From Bacteroidales bacterium (GTDB taxonomy: Bacteria; Bacteroidota; Bacteroidia; Bacteroidales; UBA12077), in the NCBI GenBank assembly GCA_030156305.1, contig JASGMZ010000056.1, positions 1 through 13,752 on the forward strand: DNA of 13,752 bases, written 5' to 3'. Position numbers and translations under genes: made by a program. Positions 7,589-13,752 of this stretch are shown here, piece after piece. Numbering within the stretch: the first letter of the stretch is position 1; each line of letters opens with the position of its first letter. The notes beneath the pieces were generated by a model. The model worked only from the letters and a program-made list of their open reading frames with translations, did no database searches and was not told where the DNA came from.

Positions 7589-7620
7589 CAAATATACACT
7601 ACTTAAAAGTAGAAAACAAA
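7589..7620 (-). promoter_or_regulatory. Bacteroidetes-type promoter of the XRE-antitoxin-toxin operon
   Basis: On the minus strand, TTTG (7620-7617) is followed after 20 bp by TATATTTG (7596-7589). This matches the Bacteroidetes primary sigma factor promoter form (TTTG, about 19-21 bp, TAnnTTTG). Transcription would begin near 7582, leaving a leader of about 35 bases before the ATG at 7547. Confidence 0.75.
7599..7612. promoter_or_regulatory. operator candidate between the promoter boxes
   Basis: CTACTTAAAAGTAG is an inverted repeat with 6-bp arms and a 2-bp centre. It sits entirely in the spacer between the -33 and -7 boxes, where a bound dimer would block RNA polymerase. The XRE protein of the same operon is the likely binder (inference). 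Confidence 0.65.
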
Positions 7621-7704
7621 ATTTTAAAATTTGCTTTGTAAAGATTAATAATTTACATTTATGACCAATAGGTAGTAAATGAGAAATTTTAAATTTTTTT
7701 CGTC

Positions 7705-8110
7705 ATGGAAATAAGCGACATAAAACAAACAAAGGCTTTCGATACTTACAGTTTTGCAACATTACAACCTCAAACCCAACCGGAATAACCAAATAAAATG
7801 CCCCTTTCACAAAGATGATAAACCAAGCTGCAGAATTTATGCCGATACAAATACTTTCCATTGCATTGGTTGTAATGCCACAGGCAACCCAATAGAATTT
7901 ATTGAGAAGCACGAAAAATGTAGCAAGCAAGAGGCAATTTTAAAAGTCACGCAGCTTTGCGGAATGATAGAGCCAATAAATAATAAGCCAAAACACCCGC
8001 TCGCGCGGATATGTTTGCCGACAGGAAGGCTTGTAGTCCGGGCGAGTAAATTAAAGGCACGGATAAAATATCCGCGCCAGCGGGGTCTCATAACCGTTAA
8101 TGGTTATTAA
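7705..8110 (+). pseudogene. CHC2 zinc-finger DNA primase-like fragment, frameshifted and truncated
   Basis: ATG 7705 begins MEISDIKQ, after which a tandem CAAA (7726-7733), apparently a 4-base gain, shifts the frame. The other frame gives RLSILTVLQHYNLKPNRN and then the CHC2 zinc ribbon: CPFHKDDKPSC, FHCIGC, NPIEFIEKHEKCSKQEAI. CHC2 ribbons bind DNA in primases and in primase-like proteins of mobile elements. A complete protein would go on to a Toprim catalytic or other domain; here the frame runs straight into the REP-like element at 7996 and ends in repeat-encoded residues at 8110. An open frame exists from TTG 7754 (118 residues), but its tail is translated repeat. I judge it a dead remnant, perhaps of an integrated element. 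Confidence 0.8.
7996..8085. repeat. REP-like palindromic element, copy 2
   Basis: Same orientation and arms as the element at 5990-6090: CCCGCTCGCGCGGA (7996-8009) and TCCGCGCCAGCGGG (8071-8084). It is 11 bp shorter because the internal palindrome is reduced (GCCGACAGGAAGGC in place of the CCTG/CAGG units). Its insertion appears to have cut off the 3' part of the primase-like gene. Confidence 0.87.
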
Positions 8111-8123
8111 ATTATAAAATGTT

Positions 8124-8153
8124 AAAAGGGTATCTAAAATTAGATACCCTTTT
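8124..8153 (-). terminator. intrinsic terminator after the C10 protease gene
   Basis: A perfect 13-bp stem (8124-8136 with 8141-8153), loop AAAT, with A and T runs at both ends. It lies 14 bp beyond the stop of the minus-strand protease gene at 8168 and could also stop transcripts from the left. Confidence 0.9.
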
Positions 8154-8167
8154 TGTTATGTTTTCTA

Positions 8168-11100
8168 TTAATGGACGATGACTGGTAATGAATATTGATT
8201 ATTATTAGATGTTATACGAATAATAAATAAACCTTTTTTATCCATTGATACATTATATATTTTTTTATCTTTTTCAACATTTATTTGTTTTAATAGTGTA
8301 CCATCAGTATTAAAGATTACAATATTTATATTTTCATCGTTATTTAGTTTTTCCAGGTTAAGGGTAAAATTCCCTGTATTTGGATTCGGATAAATATTGA
8401 TCATATTTTCTTCAAGAGTATTGATTCCTACTCCAGAACTAACATCAATGGTTAAGTAAGTGGATTCTCCTTCTCCACAAACGCTCGAAGAGGTAACTTT
8501 AATACTATCTGTAACGGGTTGTCCTCCAAAGGTAATTTCAATTATATTCGTGGTTGAGGTGCCAGTCCAATCGTTAGGTAAATCCCAAATGTAGGAAATA
8601 TAATCTTGATAAGGAACTGTATACGTATGTGTTTCTCCAACACGAACTGTGGTTTCTCCTGAAATTATGCCTGGGTTAGTAGTAATACAATTGGCCGTAA
8701 TTTCAAGTTCTTTAGGCGTTCCTTCACCACAAACATTCGATGGAGTTACCCTGATGGTTTGGGTTCCCTGTACAAGAAAGGTAATATCTATTGAATTTTT
8801 TGTAGATGAACCAATCCAATCCTCTGGTAAATCCCATTGATAGTTTACCTCGTTTAAATCAGTTGTAGTATATGTGAGCGTATCAAATACATTTACTTCA
8901 GTTTCTCCGGATATTTCTAATATTTCAGGAATTCCTGATGCGACATAAACGAACCCATTCTTTACTATTGAGTCTTCAATAGCATCTTGAGTAACAACCA
9001 ATAATTTTACATTTTTTGATCCTTCGCTAGTATATTTTACGATATGTGGTCCAGAACCTATTGCTGTTGGAGGAGATGCACCATCTCCAAAATCCCATTC
9101 ATAGGTATCGTAAGCATCCATAGAGATATCATTGTAAATAATGGTAGAATCATTAATACATACCTTTCGTTTATTTACTGTGAAATCTAAGGAGTCATAT
9201 TTCTCTCCGTATCTCCACATACCATCATTATTTTTATCCTGGTTATATGCTCCTGCCCATGTAGCATCAATACCAGCTGTTCCTAAAGATAGAAACTGGA
9301 AGTTTTTATAAAAGTTGGCATATTCAACAAATGTTTGTCCATCATCTGTGCTATAGGATACTCCCATGAAAGGAGTTTGATAGTCGGATCCTGTGGATAT
9401 TAAAATATTTGTGTCGGGAACATAGGTGAAACTATTGGTATAAAAGTTCCCTGTCGGATTTAATTCGGCCCAGTTTTCACCGCCATCGGTAGTAATATAT
9501 TGAACTCTATTGTCCCCGGAACCTCTTCGCTGGATAATCCCAACATTTTCGTTTTTGAACGATAGTTCGAAAATTACGTCGGATAATGGAGTTTGATATA
9601 CTTCCCAATGGTATCCTTTGTCAGTAGATTTAAAAATTCTTCCCTTGTTGGTTGCAAACCAAACAATATCTTCATAAACATCGTAGAAACCAACTGTTCC
9701 ATATTCCCCACTTTGGTTTGCAGGAATATTTTCCTCAGGTACTCTGGTCCAGCTATTTCCACCATCTGTAGTAGTATATAATTCAAAATAACCACCATTA
9801 GGGTCTCCCTGGCACCAACCGTTATTGGCATCCCAAAAATGAACAACATTAGGAAAGCCATTGGGAGCTGCAAAGGCGGCGGAAGACTGATGAATCCAAT
9901 TTTCACCTCCATCAGAGGTTTTAACGATTTTTCCGCCTCCATTATTTGGATCGAAAAGTGCTACCCAGGCTGTGTCTTTATTTATTGCAGTTATCATAGA
10001 AGTACTATATCCATCGGTTTCGGGAGCATTAATCTCTCCTGATTCCCAATGATTGCCATCAATTGTTCTTGTAAATTCTTTAACGTTAGCTGAGTTACCC
10101 GAACCATCATAAGCAACTGCCCAGGCTACTCTATTATTTATAGCAGAGATATATTGAATTCCTCTTGATTTTGTTTCAAATCCACTGGCTTGTTTTGTCC
10201 ATAACATATCCTGATAAGCACTTCCGGGTTGAATGCCAATAATCATGGCATTTCCTTCGGTAAAATCATAGGTGCCAGGAGTCATATCAGAAAGAAGAAA
10301 ATATCCATTATAATATCCACCCCATCCCCAATTGATGTGTACTTTATTATTGTCGTCATAACCATCACAAACCCAGGCATGGCCTTCGTCTCCTTTATAA
10401 CCATCGTAATATATGGGACGTTCATTGTCAATTTCGGTTTTAATTTTATTAAAATATTCGGTTTCTTCTTCTGGATCATAAATGATTAATTCCAATGTTG
10501 TAGGATCATATTTGAAATATGAAGACATGGCATATAGCACATCGTTAGTTTGTGCTCCGGACGCATCGGGGGCATAATTCATATTAACGGCCACTCCCGC
10601 ATGATAGTTTAAAATTGCTACGGCATCAATTTCAGCTTCAGAACTTGAACCAGTTAGTTCATTGGGCATATTCGGCCAGTCATAAACTTCATTGGTAAAA
10701 TTGGCCATTTGTTCTCCATATTCAGGATGGTCAGATGGAATATAACTATTCCATCCATTTCCGGAGGAGGGCCATTCATGGTAGTTCATAATTTGGGACA
10801 TAGCTGTAGCTACACATCCGGTAGGAGATCCCCCGGGGCAAAATTTATTATAATAAGGTGATTGATTCCAGGTGGTTTCAAGTAATGGGCCGGCTGTTTT
10901 TATTTCGTCTTTTAATTTCGCATTTCTTAAGTTTTCCCAGTCAATTTTTATTTGGCCATTTTCTGATTTTAGGGTTCTAACTTCTTCAATTTCCAGCTTA
11001 TAACGGTCAAACAGATATTTAATGTTAGCACCATACGTTTCCTTAGCAGGATTAGTAAAAGAGTATCCAAGGACTGGAACTGCATAATCATCAGCAGAAA

Positions 11101-11323
11101 TTATCACAAAACCTCCTTTATCAAAACTAATAATATAAAAAGATTCTTTGCCTTCAAAGGTTTCAATAAATATTTTATCCACTTTGGCATCTGCCTTAGC
11201 CGATGGGGCAAAAGCGGAATAAAATTTTGCAGCCAACTGTTTTGCTTCATCTTTATTAACGTGATCAGCGAACACGTTAATTGAGATAAATGTGGCAATC
11301 AATAAAGTAAAAATTTTTTTCAT
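8168..11323 (-). CDS. T9SS-secreted C10 (streptopain-like) cysteine protease
   Basis: 1051 residues. Signal peptide 1-19 (MKKIFTLLIATFISINVFA). Residues about 22-115 match the Spi/prodomain that keeps C10 proteases inactive. Catalytic domain about 145-365: oxyanion-side WNQ (152-154), nucleophile C170 in SPTGCVATA, H315 in GHAWVCDGYD, and NWGWGG (331-336). All active-site elements are present. Residues about 370-710 form a BNR/Asp-box propeller-like region (TSDGGENW, TTDGGNSW, STDKGYHW, TTDGGENW, STDDGQTF). Then a PKD domain (about 718-795, WDFGDG) and two similar PKD-like repeats (about 797-878 and 884-963, both with VCGEG). The last 75 residues are a T9SS sorting domain (NIYPNPNTGNF). It should be exported and surface-bound or released, degrading host or environmental protein. 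It lies 30 bp after a serpin gene on the same strand, so the two are probably co-transcribed. Confidence 0.93.
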   Translation of the reverse strand: MKKIFTLLIATFISINVFADHVNKDEAKQLAAKFYSAFAPSAKADAKVDKIFIETFEGKESFYIISFDKGGFVIISADDYAVPVLGYSFTNPAKETYGANIKYLFDRYKLEIEEVRTLKSENGQIKIDWENLRNAKLKDEIKTAGPLLETTWNQSPYYNKFCPGGSPTGCVATAMSQIMNYHEWPSSGNGWNSYIPSDHPEYGEQMANFTNEVYDWPNMPNELTGSSSEAEIDAVAILNYHAGVAVNMNYAPDASGAQTNDVLYAMSSYFKYDPTTLELIIYDPEEETEYFNKIKTEIDNERPIYYDGYKGDEGHAWVCDGYDDNNKVHINWGWGGYYNGYFLLSDMTPGTYDFTEGNAMIIGIQPGSAYQDMLWTKQASGFETKSRGIQYISAINNRVAWAVAYDGSGNSANVKEFTRTIDGNHWESGEINAPETDGYSTSMITAINKDTAWVALFDPNNGGGKIVKTSDGGENWIHQSSAAFAAPNGFPNVVHFWDANNGWCQGDPNGGYFELYTTTDGGNSWTRVPEENIPANQSGEYGTVGFYDVYEDIVWFATNKGRIFKSTDKGYHWEVYQTPLSDVIFELSFKNENVGIIQRRGSGDNRVQYITTDGGENWAELNPTGNFYTNSFTYVPDTNILISTGSDYQTPFMGVSYSTDDGQTFVEYANFYKNFQFLSLGTAGIDATWAGAYNQDKNNDGMWRYGEKYDSLDFTVNKRKVCINDSTIIYNDISMDAYDTYEWDFGDGASPPTAIGSGPHIVKYTSEGSKNVKLLVVTQDAIEDSIVKNGFVYVASGIPEILEISGETEVNVFDTLTYTTTDLNEVNYQWDLPEDWIGSSTKNSIDITFLVQGTQTIRVTPSNVCGEGTPKELEITANCITTNPGIISGETTVRVGETHTYTVPYQDYISYIWDLPNDWTGTSTTNIIEITFGGQPVTDSIKVTSSSVCGEGESTYLTIDVSSGVGINTLEENMINIYPNPNTGNFTLNLEKLNNDENINIVIFNTDGTLLKQINVEKDKKIYNVSMDKKGLFIIRITSNNNQYSLPVIVH

Positions 11324-11353
11324 TGTAATTAATTTAAGTAAAAGTTATATATT

Positions 11354-12538
11354 TTATTTCTCTGGATTCGTCACTTTTCCGAGGAAGTAGATGGTTCCAT
11401 CTTTAGTATTCCTGATAGCATAAATAAAAGGGCGGTCGGCCTTAAAGGTAACACTTTCCATTAATACTGCTGTTTTTCGCATAACCACAGCAGTAGCCGC
11501 AGCAGCCTCTGTCCCTGCTTCGTTCACATCAATAACGGCTTTATGAATCACTTCATCAATAAACAGCCGGGCATCTTCGGTCATCCCCGAAAAATCAGCC
11601 GACCCGGCAAAAGCATCTTTCATTCCCAGCGCTTGTAAAACCTCTTTTAAGTTAAATTCACTTCCCATTTTAAATTTGGGAACCGATAGATTAACCTTAT
11701 ATTTTTCTTTTTTATCCTCATACCTTTCCATACACTTTACCGATAAAAACCGTTCAACCCATTTTAATTTTCGGTAGTTTTTGGGTAAGATAATCATCAT
11801 CGAATAATCTCTGTTGGCGTAGGGTATTTCAACAATTTCTTTTAACCAATCTTTGTAGTACCACGTATTGATCTGTCCATTCATAAACGTAGTGGTTACC
11901 TCCTCCTTTTTGGAGATGGTAAACTTTTCTTCACTATTTCTTTCTTCTCTGAAAGGTTTATTCCAATCTCCTTTAAAATATAATGCATTTACCAGTACTA
12001 AACGTGTATCGGAACTTAAAGCCGAAGGCTGAAGGAGGTTTGTTATTTTATTCCGGGTATTTTTTTCAACCCATCCGTTAATTTCGTTAGCTGCCTTTTG
12101 TGCCTGATAAAAGTCTGTATAGAAGAGTGCGGATGAATAATATTTTTTATTAATATTCAGGAATTCTTCCTTTAATTTGAAATTTTGCTGTATCCATAAC
12201 GAATTAGCATTGTGAAATTCAACACTGCTTTTTTTGTCTGAAGCAATATCTTGAAATAGATGGCTGAACTCCTGATGAAATAATTGTTTATCTTCTAAGA
12301 AAAACAAAGTTTTTTGGAATTCTTTGGCTGTGTGGTTTTCTGCACCTGCATAAGTCATAGCCATAGCTGAAGATATGCTAAAAGGTGAAAAGATCAGGTT
12401 CTCCCCGCTACCTTTTAATTCTTTGTAAAGATCAATCGCAAAACGATTATTATTATCCACGATTATTTGCTTATTTTGTGATTTTATTACACTCGAAAAT
12501 TGTAAGATTAACAATAATAAGATAAGTGTTTTTTTCAT
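11354..12538 (-). CDS. secreted serpin (serine/cysteine protease inhibitor)
   Basis: 394 residues from ATG 12538; the frame is open to 12628, but only this start begins with a signal peptide (MKKTLILLLLILQFSSVIKS), with no lipobox. The whole serpin fold is present: NLIFSPFSISSAMAMTYAGA, LVNALYFKGDW, VPKFKM, and the hinge NEAGTEAAAATAVV (about 339-352) in the form required for an inhibitory serpin. The reactive loop is close to the usual length and places the scissile bond near R354-K355-T356-A357, which suggests trypsin-like or papain-like targets. The C-terminal signature FKADRPFIYAIRN is intact. It is the first gene of a unit with the C10 protease, so it may guard the periplasm against that protease or act on foreign proteases. 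Family knowledge: some serpins inhibit cysteine proteases, including miropin of Tannerella. Confidence 0.94.
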   Translation of the reverse strand: MKKTLILLLLILQFSSVIKSQNKQIIVDNNNRFAIDLYKELKGSGENLIFSPFSISSAMAMTYAGAENHTAKEFQKTLFFLEDKQLFHQEFSHLFQDIASDKKSSVEFHNANSLWIQQNFKLKEEFLNINKKYYSSALFYTDFYQAQKAANEINGWVEKNTRNKITNLLQPSALSSDTRLVLVNALYFKGDWNKPFREERNSEEKFTISKKEEVTTTFMNGQINTWYYKDWLKEIVEIPYANRDYSMMIILPKNYRKLKWVERFLSVKCMERYEDKKEKYKVNLSVPKFKMGSEFNLKEVLQALGMKDAFAGSADFSGMTEDARLFIDEVIHKAVIDVNEAGTEAAAATAVVMRKTAVLMESVTFKADRPFIYAIRNTKDGTIYFLGKVTNPEK

Positions 12539-12595
12539 AATCATAAGTATTTTTAATTTAATGTAAAAATAAAGATTATTTTTATTGATTAACAA

Positions 12596-12603
12596 TAATT
12601 TTG
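12596..12603 (+). promoter_or_regulatory. candidate -7 box for the 189-residue gene
   Basis: TAATTTTG fits TAnnTTTG and lies 19 bp ahead of ATG 12623, giving a very short leader. No good -33 TTTG is found at the right distance, so the call is weak. The 84-bp gap must also hold the divergent serpin promoter, for which I see no clear box. Confidence 0.35.
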
Positions 12604-12622
12604 ATTTAATTGACGTAAAAAT

Positions 12623-13192
12623 ATGCATCTTTTGGAACCTTTTTATTCGTGGCGTAAGTACTATATTGCATCGGAGGACGAGCGATCACCTTTTTACGGG
12701 AGAGTATATAGTGAATTTGAATTTACCCATGCCATCTATAACTATTTGATTCATCCTCAATGGGATGATTTTGGCTCAGAAACATTATATCTTAAAATTT
12801 TATTTACTGATTATACGAAAGGGTTTTCAATCATTGAATTTATAGGTGAGTGGAATGATACTTTGTATAATGATGTTATGTTTTTAAAACGTGAGGTTAT
12901 TGATCCTTTAACAAATCAACAGGTGAATAAATTTATTCTAATTGGTGAGAATATTCTAAATTTTCATGCCTCCGATGATTCATATTATGAGGAATGGTTT
13001 GATGATATTGAGGATGGGTGGATTGTTGGAATAAATTTTCAACCGCATGTTAAAAATGAGTTTATCAATAATAATATGGATTATTATATTGCTTTTAGCA
13101 ATGAATTTGATCATCTTAATTGGCGAAGCTTATCCCCGCAATTTTTATTCAATCAGATTAATGTTAAAATGGGAAAAAGACTGGGGATGTAA
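12623..13192 (+). CDS. conserved hypothetical protein, 189 residues
   Basis: An acidic cytoplasmic protein with no signal peptide or membrane segment. Aromatic and acidic residues are clustered (EPFYSWRKYYIASEDERSPF at the start, HASDDSYYEEWFDDIEDGW near 125-143). It looks like a conserved Bacteroidetes protein of unknown function that I recall seeing in related genomes; I know no domain name for it. The middle (FSIIEFIGEWNDTLYNDVMF and INKFILIGEN-like strands at 95-108) alternates hydrophobic residues in the way of an alpha/beta fold. The start at 12623 is the first ATG and opens the conserved-looking part directly. It is divergent from the serpin and alone; what follows is repeat-rich non-coding DNA. 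Confidence 0.8.
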   Translation: MHLLEPFYSWRKYYIASEDERSPFYGRVYSEFEFTHAIYNYLIHPQWDDFGSETLYLKILFTDYTKGFSIIEFIGEWNDTLYNDVMFLKREVIDPLTNQQVNKFILIGENILNFHASDDSYYEEWFDDIEDGWIVGINFQPHVKNEFINNNMDYYIAFSNEFDHLNWRSLSPQFLFNQINVKMGKRLGM

Positions 13193-13271
13193 TGCTTCAT
13201 ACCTAATATCCGTAAATTAAACAAGGTTTTTTTTGTAACACAAACCTGTCAGCAGGCAGGCTGGGTTCCTC

Positions 13272-13318
13272 AAAAATGCTTCTATTTCAGTAAGTCACGG
13301 TGTGAGTTGCTGAATAAG
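13272..13318 (+). repeat. 47-bp direct repeat, copy 1
   Basis: Matches 13550-13596 with four differences over 47 bases; the shared core is GGTGTGAGTTGCT. The copies are in the same orientation, 278 bp apart, flanking the hairpin cluster. Confidence 0.85.
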
Positions 13319-13344
13319 AGTACAGCAGTGGAATACAAACAACT

Positions 13345-13369
13345 CAGCGCACAAGAATGTGCGCTGTAC
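13345..13369 (-). repeat. GTAC-hairpin, inverted copy
   Basis: Stem CAGCGCACA/TGTGCGCTG, 9 bp, with a 4-base loop. Read on the minus strand it starts GTACAGC and lines up base for base with 13486-13510, differing in two paired positions and one loop base. Confidence 0.85.
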
Positions 13370-13434
13370 CTGGCAGTTTTTTAAATTACTAAATCTTGCT
13401 AAAGACTCACGCTGTGATTCTCAGGAGTAGCAAT

Positions 13435-13458
13435 AACGTACGGGTTAACCCGTACGTT
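13435..13458. repeat. perfect 24-bp palindrome
   Basis: Self-complementary over all 24 bases (AACGTACGGGTT and its complement), lying between the two GTAC-hairpins. It has no loop of its own, so it may be a DNA site or a fourth hairpin type rather than an RNA hairpin. No gene starts close enough to make it an obvious operator. Confidence 0.8.
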
Positions 13459-13485
13459 TCCAATCGGATAGGCGGATTGTTAAGC

Positions 13486-13510
13486 GTACAGCAGACATTC
13501 CTGTCTGCTG
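13486..13510 (+). repeat. GTAC-hairpin, direct copy
   Basis: Stem CAGCAGACA/TGTCTGCTG, 9 bp, loop TTCC, preceded by GTA. The two stem differences from the inverted copy at 13345-13369 are matched on the other arm, so pairing is kept. Confidence 0.85.
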
Positions 13511-13549
13511 GATAATTTGACATTGTATTATTAACATACATAATTTAAA

Positions 13550-13596
13550 AAAAATGCTTCTGTTTTAGTAAGTCGCGGTGTGAGTTGCTAAATAAG
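13550..13596 (+). repeat. 47-bp direct repeat, copy 2
   Basis: Second copy of the repeat at 13272-13318. It lies 54 bp before the right-hand 102-bp repeat. Confidence 0.85.
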
Positions 13597-13650
13597 CGTA
13601 GTTAGTGCATCTTAGAAAACACCAGTTTTTTTAGTGGCGTAATAAAAAAC

Positions 13651-13752
13651 GTTAAGAACAAGGCTTGCGAAGAATTGGCAGCCAGGAGTTTACTGACGTA
13701 AATGACTAATTGCCAATGCGAGCGTAACGCAGTTATTGACGTTTTCTTATAG
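13651..13752 (+). repeat. 102-bp imperfect-palindrome repeat, right copy
   Basis: Same element as bases 1-102, same orientation, 100 of 102 bases identical. Here the frame that starts ATG at 13702 ends with TAG at the very end; in the left copy that TAG is GAG, which lets the frame run on into the SiaC-like fragment. The copy ends at the window edge, so its outer boundary is not seen. Confidence 0.9.

Larger units (their letters stand above)
13193..13650. other. non-coding cluster of palindromes and repeats
   Basis: No gene is visible in these 458 bases. They carry two copies of a 47-bp direct repeat, two related inverted hairpins and a perfect 24-bp palindrome, listed separately. A short CCTGTC/GGCAGG piece (13246-13262) resembles the internal part of the REP-like element at 5990. 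Near 13627-13650 GTTTTTT and AAAAAAC form a further small inverted repeat. No clear terminator for the preceding gene was found. Confidence 0.7.

Noticed and set aside
9574..9942. Long opposite-frame or alternate-frame reading frames within the C10 and M14 genes
   Set aside because: They overlap genes with clear domains and have no start context or recognisable domain; shadows of the real frames.
12539..12628. 30-residue N-terminal extension of the serpin
   Set aside because: It precedes a typical signal peptide and would block its function; it overlaps the divergent gene's start.
13272..13596. CRISPR array
   Set aside because: Only two imperfect copies, 231 bp apart, with other palindromes between them and no cas genes.
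13651..13752. 102-bp repeat as an integron attC site
   Set aside because: It is the right size and imperfectly palindromic, but the ends do not fit the RYYYAAC/GTTRRRY core sites, and no integrase or cassette row is present.
1..13752. Circular molecule with overlapping ends
   Set aside because: The end repeats differ at two bases, so they are not an assembly overlap; no replication or partition gene is present.

Overview
The window reads as a piece of a low-GC Bacteroidetes chromosome, probably of the Marinilabiliales/Prolixibacteraceae type. Two very large secreted peptidases end in type IX secretion (T9SS) C-terminal sorting domains with the YPNP motif. A promoter matches the Bacteroidetes form (TTTG, 20 bp, TAnnTTTG). 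The palindromic repeats resemble those seen scattered in such genomes. No rRNA, tRNA, CRISPR array or complete transposase was found.

Layout. Bases 1-102 are a 102-bp imperfectly palindromic repeat, recurring almost identically at 13651-13752, so the window is bounded by two direct copies. Next to the left copy is a 3'-truncated SiaC-like (DUF1987) gene (124-405, +). Convergent to it is a coiled coil/class III nucleotide cyclase/HD phosphohydrolase fusion (657-2075, -). A T9SS-secreted M14 metallocarboxypeptidase of 1198 residues follows (2228-5824, -).

Bases 5990-8085 form an accessory islet. It is bracketed by two same-orientation REP-like elements that share about 58 bp with one mismatch. 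Inside are a lipoprotein pseudogene with a stop and a frameshift, a three-gene minus-strand operon (XRE regulator, antitoxin, RelE/ParE-like toxin), and a frameshifted, truncated CHC2 zinc-finger primase-like fragment. The operon has a promoter with a palindromic operator candidate in its spacer.

Bases 8168-12538 (-) carry a two-gene unit. A periplasmic or secreted serpin lies 30 bp upstream of a 1051-residue streptopain-like C10 cysteine protease with Asp-box and PKD-like domains and a T9SS tail. This suggests a protease made together with an inhibitor. Divergent from the serpin is a conserved-looking 189-residue protein of unknown function (12623-13192, +).

Bases 13193-13752 hold no gene. 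They form a cluster of direct repeats, hairpins and palindromes. Two inverted hairpins there differ by two compensatory base pairs, so the fold rather than the sequence seems to be kept.

The strongest candidates for something little described are the serpin-C10 protease operon, the three-part toxin-antitoxin operon with its operator-in-spacer promoter, the cyclase/HD fusion near a SiaC remnant, and the hairpin families at the right end.
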